Part shown: positions 1 through 5,341 of the stretch, in pieces
Numbering within the stretch: the stretch's first letter is position 1
Layout of the letters: each line of letters opens with the position of its first letter
DNA from: Treponema sp.
Lineage (GTDB): Bacteria; Spirochaetota; Spirochaetia; Treponematales; Breznakiellaceae
Assembly: GCA_031281925.1 (NCBI GenBank)
Contig: JAITES010000036.1
Coordinates: 1 to 5,341 of the forward strand
Reading direction: 5' to 3'
DNA length: 5,341 bases
Notes under the pieces: model-generated
The model's input: only the letters and a program-made list of their open reading frames with translations
Database searches by the model: none
What the model was told of the DNA's origin: nothing
Program-made: the position numbers and the translations under genes

Positions 1-641
1 ACTATGCAGCGGAAATCCAGGCGGCCGAGCAGGGGGAGGAGTTCCCGCGCCACGTGTCCCGATCCGAAGACGTACACAATACCTGTGCTGTTTATGGGCA
101 GGGAAAGCCAGCTGCCCTCTGCCGTACTGTGAAGCAGTGGTTTTTCCCCGCACAGGATCGCTGTTTTTTCCGGATACGTTCCTGTTTTGCCGGGAATACC
201 GTTTTTGTCAAGAATACCCAGCGAGGCTTTCTCCCTTCCTTCATTGATTTTTATCACAAGCCATGAGGGAACATGCAGGGAAACCGCATTCAGCGCGGCG
301 TCAACAGCCGCGGAAAGTTCACTGTCGCCGGCATCAAGGTATTGCAGAAACACTGTAATTTCCCCGCCGCAGATTGCTCCTATGTTACCGGCCTCCGCAG
401 GGTGCAGTATGTATGTCTTCAGTGCGGAGACTCCGCTTTCCGCAATTTTTTTACCCTCTTCAATGGCAAGAAATTCCGGCTTTGCCCCGCCTATTGTGCC
501 CGCGATTCTTCCGGTTTTGTTGACCAGCATCCATGCCCCCTGTCCCCGGGGAGTGGAACCTGAATTTTCCGTGATGAGGGCAAGAACCAGGTTTTCCTTT
601 TGTTCAAAACTTTTTTTGATGAGCGTAAACAGTTCCTTCAC
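1..641 (-). CDS. xdhC: XdhC/CoxI-family molybdenum hydroxylase maturation factor (3' end cut by window edge)
   Basis: I read this gene directly from the reverse complement. A GTG start at 641-639 opens a frame that stays open for 213 codons to the left edge. The N-terminal XdhC_CoxI domain is seen in NSGSTPRGQGAWMLV (residues 26-40), GTIGGAKPE (48-56) and the conserved cysteine motif ICGGEITVFLQ (90-100). A second, Rossmann-type XdhC_C domain begins near residue 188 with IVYVFGSGHVARELLPLL, the typical dinucleotide-binding GxGHV motif. The frame breaks off just after that motif, so much of the C-terminal domain is missing. XdhC proteins bind molybdenum cofactor, help sulfurate it, and insert it into xanthine dehydrogenase or related hydroxylases in the cytoplasm. 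The GTG overlaps the TGA of the upstream FAD gene (GTGA), and GGGGAGG sits 8 nt before it, supporting this start and translational coupling. The usual third glycine of GGG is Ala53. Family assignment is firm; the exact client enzyme (xanthine dehydrogenase or another aldehyde/purine hydroxylase) is not. Confidence 0.9.
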   Translation of the reverse strand, partial: MKELFTLIKKSFEQKENLVLALITENSGSTPRGQGAWMLVNKTGRIAGTIGGAKPEFLAIEEGKKIAESGVSALKTYILHPAEAGNIGAICGGEITVFLQYLDAGDSELSAAVDAALNAVSLHVPSWLVIKINEGREKASLGILDKNGIPGKTGTYPEKTAILCGEKPLLHSTAEGSWLSLPINSTGIVYVFGSGHVARELLPLLGRLDFRCI

Positions 642-2032
642 GACAGAAGCCTCCCCATGAGCACCCCCATGGCGCTGGACATCATGAGTCCCCGTGTCCA
701 GCCGGAAGAGTCTCCCAGACAGTGGAGTCCCCTGATATTGGTTTCCAGAAGTTTGTTCATTTTGATGCGGTTGGAATAGAATTTCAATTCCGGCGAATAG
801 AGCAGTGTTTCTGCGCTTGCAAAGCCGGGTACCACATGATCCAGGGCGCGGATAAAATTTATGATGTTGGTCATGGTTCTGTAGGGCATGGCGCTGGTAA
901 TGTCTCCGGCAACCGCATCGGCAAGGCTGGGTTTTACATTGCTCTTGGGCAGCTCTTCCTGCCATGTGCGTTTGCCGTCAAGAATGTCTCCGTAGCGCTG
1001 CACCAGGATCTGGCCTGCTCCCAGCATGTTGGTCAGTTCTCCGATTTTCTGGGCATAGGCGATAGGCTGTTTGAAGGGTTCGCTGAAGTTATGGGATGAA
1101 AGTATGGCAACATTGGTGTTGGCGGACTTTTTATCCTTGTACGAGTGGCCGTTTACCACGGCAAGGCTGTTGTCGTAGTTTTCCTGGCTTACAAAACCTC
1201 CGGGATTCTGGCAAAAGGTACGAACCTTGTCCTTGAAGGGTTTCGGGTAACCTATGAGTTTTGACTCATAGAGGATCGTATTCACCTCTTCGATGATCTC
1301 GTTCCGCACCTCTACCCGCACTCCTATGTCTACGGTTCCGCTCTGGTGTTCTATGCCGTTTTCATTACAGATTCTGTCAAGCCAGCCTGCTCCCCTCCGT
1401 CCCGTTGCAACGATGGTAACGGGAGAATTGACAGTGAAGGTTTCACTTTCTCCGGCCTTCTGGGCTTCCACGCCGAGACAGCGATCCTGTTCCAGAATGA
1501 GGTTGAGCGCTTCGGTGCCAAAGAGTATCCGCACCCCATGATCGAGGAGATAGGCCTGAAGGCGTGCGTAGAGTTCCTGTACCTTTTCCGTTCCCATGTG
1601 GCGGATCGGACAGTCCACCAGTTTCAGTCCCGCCTGTATCGCCCTGCGCCTGATCTTCTTTGTTTTTTCGGGGTTTCCGACCCCTTCGGCTTCCTTCGCC
1701 GCCCCGAATTCCAGATAAATGCTGTCGGCATAGTCGATGAGGGCCTGGGTTTCTTCTTCTCCTATAAGGGCGGGGAGGTCTCCCCCCACGGCATGGCTCA
1801 GGGAGAGTTTTCCGTCGGAAAAGGCGCCCGCGCCCGAAAAACCCGTGGTGATATGGCAGTAGGGCCTGCAGTTCATGCATTTGCCGGTTTGGATTTTCGG
1901 GCATGAACGTTTCTCTATGGGTTTCCCTTTTTCCAGCATGACAATATTACTGTTTTTTCCCAGCCGTATCAGTTCTATCGCGCTGAAGATCCCGGCAGGC
2001 CCGGCTCCCACGATTAATATATCCGCATTCAT
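638..2032 (-). CDS. FAD-dependent oxidoreductase of the COG2509 type, function unknown
   Basis: The 464-residue product opens with the dinucleotide-binding motif ILIVGAGPAGIFSAIEL (residues 5-21, GxGxxG) and the acidic end of the second strand at E34, typical of FAD binding. A cysteine cluster follows, C44-x7-C52-x2-C55-x3-C59, then TGFSGAGAFSDGKLSL (63-78), a signature I associate with the uncharacterised FAD-dependent dehydrogenase family COG2509. VATGRRGAG (208-216), RTFCQNPGGFV (271-281) and the C-terminal flavin motif GLHCLGDSSGWTRGLMMSSA (435-454) complete the fold. The length suits a complete family member. No signal peptide or membrane segment is seen, so it is probably cytoplasmic. 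Its TGA overlaps the GTG of xdhC by 4 bp, so the two are very likely cotranscribed and coupled. The ATG at 2032 is chosen because the Rossmann motif starts at residue 5, although its GGGGAGG site lies 14 nt away, longer than usual. Substrate and electron partner are unknown; a role in purine or molybdenum-hydroxylase redox chemistry is inferred from neighbours only. Confidence 0.85.
   Translation of the reverse strand: MNADILIVGAGPAGIFSAIELIRLGKNSNIVMLEKGKPIEKRSCPKIQTGKCMNCRPYCHITTGFSGAGAFSDGKLSLSHAVGGDLPALIGEEETQALIDYADSIYLEFGAAKEAEGVGNPEKTKKIRRRAIQAGLKLVDCPIRHMGTEKVQELYARLQAYLLDHGVRILFGTEALNLILEQDRCLGVEAQKAGESETFTVNSPVTIVATGRRGAGWLDRICNENGIEHQSGTVDIGVRVEVRNEIIEEVNTILYESKLIGYPKPFKDKVRTFCQNPGGFVSQENYDNSLAVVNGHSYKDKKSANTNVAILSSHNFSEPFKQPIAYAQKIGELTNMLGAGQILVQRYGDILDGKRTWQEELPKSNVKPSLADAVAGDITSAMPYRTMTNIINFIRALDHVVPGFASAETLLYSPELKFYSNRIKMNKLLETNIRGLHCLGDSSGWTRGLMMSSAMGVLMGRLLS
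650..656 (-). promoter_or_regulatory. Ribosome binding site of xdhC
   Basis: On the minus strand GGGGAGG lies 8 nt upstream of the GTG at 641. It is embedded in the last codons of the preceding FAD gene. This near-consensus Shine-Dalgarno site decides the GTG start, since no in-frame ATG with a comparable site is nearby. Confidence 0.7.
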
Positions 2033-2046
2033 CTTGTTTTCAGAAT

Positions 2047-2053
2047 CCTCCCC
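2047..2053 (-). promoter_or_regulatory. Ribosome binding site of the FAD oxidoreductase gene
   Basis: GGGGAGG on the minus strand is a strong Shine-Dalgarno match, but 14 nt separate it from the ATG at 2032. That is longer than the usual 5-9. No nearer in-frame start codon exists between them, so the site is probably used despite the spacing. Confidence 0.5.
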
Positions 2054-2060
2054 GAAGGAA

Positions 2061-2076
2061 TTTGCATATTTTGCAT
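2061..2076. repeat. Direct repeat TTTGCAT (2061-2067 and 2070-2076) in the divergent promoter region
   Basis: Two identical TTTGCAT copies start 9 bp apart, separated by two bases. The first contains the proposed guaD -35 and the second falls in the spacer. On the other strand they lie in the expected leader of the FAD gene transcript. The placement suits a regulator binding site, but no known operator consensus is recognised and such a short AT-rich repeat can arise by chance. Confidence 0.35.
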
Positions 2077-2090
2077 TCTGTCCATATAAT
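2062..2090 (+). promoter_or_regulatory. Sigma70-type promoter of guaD
   Basis: A perfect TATAAT (-10) occupies 2085-2090. Seventeen bases upstream, TTGCAT (2062-2067) can serve as the -35, matching consensus at its first three positions. Transcription would start near 2097, giving a purine-rich leader of about 35 nt before the guaD ATG at 2131. The -10 quality and exact 17-bp spacing make this a good candidate. The weak -35 suggests activation or moderate strength. Confidence 0.6.
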
Positions 2091-2117
2091 AATAATGGAT
2101 TGAAGAAAAAAAGAAAA
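2089..2117 (-). promoter_or_regulatory. Weak candidate promoter for the leftward FAD oxidoreductase-xdhC operon
   Basis: Reading the minus strand, TTTTCT (2117-2112) is followed after 17 bp by TATTAT (2094-2089), which matches the -10 consensus at five of six positions. The -35 is poor. The -10 overlaps that of the guaD promoter by 2 bp, so the two promoters would compete for polymerase if both are real. The call rests on AT-rich sequence and is tentative. Confidence 0.22.
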
Positions 2118-2130
2118 CACGGGAAGAGAA

Positions 2131-3453
2131 ATGGAAGAGCGGAACTTTGTAATAACAGGGGATATTGTTCACAGTAAATCTCCCGGAGAGCTTGAAACCC
2201 TGGAAAACGGCTGTCTTGTCTGCATCGGGGGAAAATCCGCAGGTCTTTTCCCGGCCCTGCCCGGAGAGTACCGGAATCTTCCCCAAAAGGATTATGGCGG
2301 GAAACTTGTCCTCCCCGGCCTCAGCGATCTCCATGTACATGCGCCCCAGTTTGGCTTCCGGGCCCTGGGGATGGATCTGGAGCTTCTCGACTGGCTAAAC
2401 AAAAACGCCTTCCCCGAGGAGGCAAAGTTTCAGGATTGTGAATATGCCGGCCTTTCCTACGGCATGTTTGTCGAAGCCCTCAGGAGAAGCCCCTCATGCC
2501 GGGCAGTGATCTTTGCCACCCTTCATACGCCCGCAACGGTCCTTCTTATGGAGAAGCTTGAGGAGGCAGGGCTTGTATGTTTTGTGGGGAAGCTGAACAT
2601 GGACAGGAACTGTCCGCCGTATCTGAGGGAAGAGTCTGCTGCAGTTTCCCTGTCATCCACACGGGAATGGCTTGAACAATCGGAATCCAAATTAAAGTCC
2701 GCAAATATAAGGCCGATTCTTAGTCCCCGTTTTATTCCCTCCTGCAGCGATGAACTTTTGCGGGGTCTTGCGGGGCTGCAGAAAGAGTACGGCCGCAAAA
2801 GGCCGCTTCCCCTGCAGTCCCATCTTTCCGAGAACCGGCAGGAGATAGAGTGGGTAAAGAAACTCTGTCCGCAGAGCAGAACCTATGCCGGCGCATATTC
2901 GGATTTTGGACTCTTTGGCGAAGCGGGGCCCGCGATCATGGCTCATTGTGTATGGCCCGAAGATGAAGAGATTGAACTCATAAAGAAACGGGGAGTGTTT
3001 ATCGCCCACTGTCCTCAATCAAATACCAACCTCTCCTCGGGTATAGCGCCGGTGAGGCGTTTTCTGGAGGCCGGCCTCAGGCTGGGCCTGGGCACCGATG
3101 TTGCAGGCGGCGTACATCTTTCCGTTTTCCGGGCCATGAGCGACGCTATTCAAGTTTCAAAACTCAGGCAGGCCCTCCTTGCCCCGGAGGAAAAAGCTCT
3201 TGGCCTGGAGGAGGCCTTTTATCTGGGCAGCGCCGGAGGTGGAGCCTTCTTTGAACAGGCGGGCATGGGAAGATCCGGCAGTTTCGATGCGGGAAACGAT
3301 TTTGACGCGCTGGTTATTGATGACATGAACCCTGTGTCGGGACTCGCCTCTCCCCTTCACCTGAGCCTCCGTGACCGGCTTGAAAGGCTGGTATACCTTG
3401 CCGCCGACGGAAACATAAACGCAAAATATGTCAGGGGACTTCAGGTTCTATAA
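2131..3453 (+). CDS. guaD: Guanine deaminase
   Basis: This 440-residue amidohydrolase hydrolyses guanine to xanthine and ammonia in the cytoplasm. Metal ligands are visible: HVH in LPGLSDLHVHAPQF (H68, H70), H231 in QSHLSENRQE, and D323 in LGLGTDVAGG. Likely catalytic residues are E234 and H272 (MAHCV), with H293 in IAHCPQSNTNLSSG. Features that separate guanine deaminase from other amidohydrolases (cytosine deaminase, SsnA/atrazine chlorohydrolase types) are HAPQF after the metal motif, LLDWLNKNAFPEE (85-97), KLNMDRNCPPYLREE (154-168) and the base-contacting LSPRFIPSCSDE (197-208). The length is normal for the family. An in-frame TGA at 2101 and the absence of other start codons before 2131 fix the ATG; the Shine-Dalgarno (GGGAAGAG just upstream) is weak and close. 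It is transcribed divergently from the FAD oxidoreductase-xdhC pair, and its last 23 bp overlap the end of ade on the opposite strand. Its product xanthine is a substrate for the hydroxylases that XdhC proteins mature. Confidence 0.93.
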   Translation: MEERNFVITGDIVHSKSPGELETLENGCLVCIGGKSAGLFPALPGEYRNLPQKDYGGKLVLPGLSDLHVHAPQFGFRALGMDLELLDWLNKNAFPEEAKFQDCEYAGLSYGMFVEALRRSPSCRAVIFATLHTPATVLLMEKLEEAGLVCFVGKLNMDRNCPPYLREESAAVSLSSTREWLEQSESKLKSANIRPILSPRFIPSCSDELLRGLAGLQKEYGRKRPLPLQSHLSENRQEIEWVKKLCPQSRTYAGAYSDFGLFGEAGPAIMAHCVWPEDEEIELIKKRGVFIAHCPQSNTNLSSGIAPVRRFLEAGLRLGLGTDVAGGVHLSVFRAMSDAIQVSKLRQALLAPEEKALGLEEAFYLGSAGGGAFFEQAGMGRSGSFDAGNDFDALVIDDMNPVSGLASPLHLSLRDRLERLVYLAADGNINAKYVRGLQVL

Positions 3454-5197
3454 AGCTGAATTTCCCCACATCGAAAAGTCCGCCGCAGCTTACCTTGAGT
3501 TCGGGAATCACCACAAGGGACATAAAGGCAAGGCTCATCACAGGTTCAAGGCCTCTTTTGACTCCCAGTATATTCCATGCACATTCATGAATTTTTTTGA
3601 GTCTGCCGTCCACCCATTCGCCTGTCTTGTCGCTCATGAGTCCCCCCAGGGGCAGGGGCATGTCTTCGAGTACCTTTCCGTCTTTGACAAGCGCAATGCC
3701 GCCTTCCATTTCGATAAGCCTCTTTACCGCCAGGGCCATGTCGCCGTCGTTTACCCCGACAGTAATAATGTTGTGGGAATCGTGTGAAACGGAAACCGCA
3801 ACAGCCCCCGCCCTGATGCCGTAGCCGCGGAAAAGCCCCAGTCCCACCCTGCCCGTATCATGATGCCTCTCGATGACGGCAATCTTGGAAATATCTTCAC
3901 CGGGACTGTACACAAATTCCCCCGCGGAATTCCGTTTGACGGAGGCCGTACCCTTGCCGGTAACGACGCTGCCCTCTTTTACATCAATGACATAAACACT
4001 GTCGCTTTTAAGGGTGAGGGCAAGCTTCTCTTCGGAAAAATTCCTGACATGAAAACTGTTTCGGAGGATTTTGAAATTTTCCGATGAAGCGCCGGTCTTC
4101 CCCGACCCGCAAAGGCGGCCCCCTTCCGCGGCAAGTTTCCCTTCAATGTAAACCCGCTTTACCTTAAAGCTTTTAAGATCCTCAACAAGAACAATGTCGG
4201 CCCGGAGACCCGGCGCAAGGGCTCCCCTGTCTTCAAGCCTGAAACATTCGGCCGCGTTGAGAGTCGCCATCCTCAGGGCGCTCATGGGATCTATGCCTTC
4301 TTCGATACAGATCTGCAGATGCCTATCCAGGTGGCCTTCTTCAAGGATCGTCCTGGGCTGGCGGTCGTCGGAACAGAGGAGGCAGCGGCGGCTGTTTTCC
4401 GCGCTAAAGCCCTTGAGCAAATTCCGGAGGTCGCGGCAGGCCGAACCCTGGCGGAGCATCACGTACATGCCCCGGGAGATCCGCTCCTCCATTTCTTCCA
4501 CGGTGGCACATTCATGATCCGTATGGATTCCCGCCGCGATGTATGCGTTGAGATCCTTCCCCCGCACCTTGGGACTGTGGCCGTCGATAAGCTTACCCGC
4601 ATTTTTGGCGAGGAGTATCTTTGCCAGCGCCCCGTCTTCGGCCTTTATCACCGCCGGGTAGTCCATGAATTCTCCCATGCCGAAGACGTTTTCGTCCTCC
4701 ATGACCGGCTCCAGAGCCGCCGCATCAAGAACCGCGCCTGAATATTCAAAGGCGGTGCTGGGAACGCAGGAGGGCATCATGTATTTGATGTCGAGGAGAG
4801 CCTCTTTGCCGAGCTTTACCATGGCATAAAAGCCGGGAAGCCCGGCGACATTGACGATCTCGTGGGGGTCTGCAACGATCGTCGTGGTTCCGTGCGGCAC
4901 AAGGAGCCTTCCCAGTTCCCCGGGGCTGATCATGGCGGATTCGATATGGATGTGGCTTTCGATGAAACCCGGCAGGACATAGGCTCCCCCGGCGTCAACT
5001 ATCTCTCTTCCCTCGTAGGGCGAATCTTTTGAGCCTTCCGTGACAAGAGCGGCAATCCGGCCTTCGCAGAGGACAAGGTCTCCCCTGATAAAACGCCCTC
5101 CATACACATCCGCCAGAATCCCATTGCGGATTATGAGATCCGCCTTCCGCCTCCCGGCCGCCGTATCAATCAGTTTTTTTAACTCTGGTTTTTCCAT
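3431..5197 (-). CDS. ade: Adenine deaminase
   Basis: The 588-residue product converts adenine to hypoxanthine and ammonia, the entry of adenine into purine catabolism or salvage. It is the two-domain bacterial Ade type, normally about 570-600 residues, so it looks full length. The N terminus LIDTAAGRRKADLIIRNG (9-26) is typical of the family and supports the ATG at 5197. The binuclear metal site is visible in PGFIESHIHIESAMISP (76-92; H82, H84), VADPHEIVNV (108-117), FGMGEFMDYP (172-181; E176), DGHSP (205-209), IHTDHEC (224-230) and CSDDRQP (275-281; D277). The C-terminal adenine-deaminase domain shows VIERHHDTGRVGLG (441-454), SHDSHNIITVG (471-481) and LPLGGLMSD (515-523). No signal peptide is present. 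It converges on guaD with a 23-bp tail-to-tail overlap and no visible terminator between them. A strong promoter lies just upstream, yet no Shine-Dalgarno precedes the ATG. Confidence 0.95.
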   Translation of the reverse strand: MEKPELKKLIDTAAGRRKADLIIRNGILADVYGGRFIRGDLVLCEGRIAALVTEGSKDSPYEGREIVDAGGAYVLPGFIESHIHIESAMISPGELGRLLVPHGTTTIVADPHEIVNVAGLPGFYAMVKLGKEALLDIKYMMPSCVPSTAFEYSGAVLDAAALEPVMEDENVFGMGEFMDYPAVIKAEDGALAKILLAKNAGKLIDGHSPKVRGKDLNAYIAAGIHTDHECATVEEMEERISRGMYVMLRQGSACRDLRNLLKGFSAENSRRCLLCSDDRQPRTILEEGHLDRHLQICIEEGIDPMSALRMATLNAAECFRLEDRGALAPGLRADIVLVEDLKSFKVKRVYIEGKLAAEGGRLCGSGKTGASSENFKILRNSFHVRNFSEEKLALTLKSDSVYVIDVKEGSVVTGKGTASVKRNSAGEFVYSPGEDISKIAVIERHHDTGRVGLGLFRGYGIRAGAVAVSVSHDSHNIITVGVNDGDMALAVKRLIEMEGGIALVKDGKVLEDMPLPLGGLMSDKTGEWVDGRLKKIHECAWNILGVKRGLEPVMSLAFMSLVVIPELKVSCGGLFDVGKFSFIEPEVP

Positions 5198-5211
5198 ATA
5201 TGTTTCAATAT

Positions 5212-5240
5212 AATATAGTTGGACTTTTTCAAAATATCAA
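5212..5240 (-). promoter_or_regulatory. Sigma70-type promoter of ade
   Basis: On the minus strand TTGATA (5240-5235) and TATATT (5217-5212) each match consensus at five of six positions and are exactly 17 bp apart. Initiation would fall near 5205, only about 8 nt before the ade ATG at 5197. This is the best promoter match in the window. The -35 sits inside an 8-bp-arm inverted repeat, so it may be controlled by a repressor. Confidence 0.65.
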
Positions 5241-5248
5241 ATTTTGAA
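5228..5248. repeat. Inverted repeat TTCAAAAT-N5-ATTTTGAA covering the ade -35
   Basis: Perfect 8-bp arms (5228-5235 and 5241-5248) flank a 5-bp centre. The palindrome overlaps the TTGATA -35 of the ade promoter, a typical place for a repressor operator. It is AT-rich and no known regulator consensus is recognised. It shares the ATTTTG/CAAAAT core with the larger palindrome just upstream of the promoter (5251-5296). Confidence 0.45.
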
Positions 5249-5250
5249 TT

Positions 5251-5296
5251 GGGTTTGTTCCAAAATTGTGATCCTGCCGGATTTTGGAACAGCCCC
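5251..5296. repeat. 46-bp imperfect palindrome upstream of ade, possible miniature repeat element
   Basis: The left arm GGGTTTGTTCCAAAAT (5251-5266) and right arm ATTTTGGAACAGCCCC (5281-5296) are reverse complements except at two positions; the inner 11 bp are perfect. The centre of 14 bp (5267-5280) is more GC-rich. Transcribed from either strand it would form a stable stem-loop, but no uridine run follows on either side, so it is not a classic intrinsic terminator. The GGGGCTGTTCC-type outer end resembles the terminal repeats of some insertion sequences, which suggests a dispersed palindromic repeat or a MITE-like remnant. A regulatory operator is the alternative. Confidence 0.5.
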
Positions 5297-5341
5297 ATCC
5301 CTTTTGGGCGAGGAGGTCAGGGGCGGCCCGGATTCTTCATT

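Larger units (their letters stand above)
5198..5341. other. Intergenic region upstream of ade
   Basis: These 144 bases contain the ade promoter and two palindromes listed separately. The rightmost part, from about 5292 to the edge, is GC-rich and holds a small CCC-TTTT-GGG element. On the minus strand one frame is open from the right edge to a TGA at 5239-5237, which could be the end of another leftward gene, but its 34 codons run straight through the palindrome and show no recognisable domain. No RNA gene or riboswitch was recognised. Confidence 0.4.

Noticed and set aside
187..660. Plus-strand 157-codon open frame
   Set aside because: It lies opposite the xdhC frame, which shows clear family motifs, a good Shine-Dalgarno and operon coupling. 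The plus-strand translation resembles no known protein and is a shadow.
1346..1906. Plus-strand 186-codon open frame inside the FAD oxidoreductase gene
   Set aside because: It is antisense to a well-supported gene with continuous conserved motifs. It has no recognisable domain and no convincing ribosome binding site.
2029..2340. Minus-strand 103-codon frame spanning the divergent promoter region
   Set aside because: It would cover the whole intergenic region and the guaD N terminus. The translation is low in family-like features and it ends out of frame with the FAD gene.
4319..4741. Plus-strand 140-codon open frame inside ade
   Set aside because: It mirrors the highly conserved metal-binding half of adenine deaminase. 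Open antisense frames are expected in such mid-GC coding DNA.
5256..5291. Intrinsic terminator at the large palindrome
   Set aside because: The stem is plausible, but no T run follows it in either direction and the stem is AT-rich, so the classic terminator pattern is not met.
5237..5341. Possible end of another leftward gene entering from the right edge
   Set aside because: The frame is open for 34 codons to a TGA at 5239-5237, but it runs through a near-perfect palindrome and shows no recognisable motif. Sequence beyond the edge would be needed to claim it.

Overview
The window holds four protein-coding genes and two short regulatory gaps. Together they look like a purine-base catabolism locus from a bacterium of mid GC content. 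I cannot fix the taxon. The protein style (an anaerobe-type XdhC factor, a COG2509-type FAD protein, and a two-domain adenine deaminase) fits an anaerobe such as a clostridial Firmicute or a treponeme-like spirochaete. That is inference from family distribution, not something the sequence proves.

Layout from left to right. Positions 1-641 (minus strand) carry an XdhC/CoxI-family molybdenum-hydroxylase maturation factor. It starts at GTG and is cut by the left edge. Its start overlaps the stop of the next minus-strand gene (638-2032), a 464-residue FAD-dependent oxidoreductase with an N-terminal dinucleotide-binding motif and a four-cysteine cluster. The two form an operon with a 4-bp coupled junction. 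A 98-bp divergent intergenic region (2033-2130) has a convincing sigma70-type promoter for the plus-strand gene 2131-3453, guanine deaminase (guaD), and a weaker candidate for the leftward operon. guaD runs head-on into adenine deaminase (ade, minus strand, 3431-5197), and their 3' ends overlap by 23 bp. Upstream of ade lies a 144-bp AT-rich region with a strong promoter (TTGATA-17-TATATT) and two nested families of inverted repeats, one of which looks like a small dispersed or mobile-element-type palindrome.

How the genes fit together. Adenine deaminase turns adenine into hypoxanthine and guanine deaminase turns guanine into xanthine. Both products are substrates of xanthine-dehydrogenase-type molybdenum hydroxylases, whose cofactor insertion depends on XdhC-family proteins. 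The FAD oxidoreductase is of unknown function. Its position, translationally coupled to xdhC and divergent from guaD, suggests a redox role linked to the same pathway. The hydroxylase itself is not in the window and could lie beyond the left edge.
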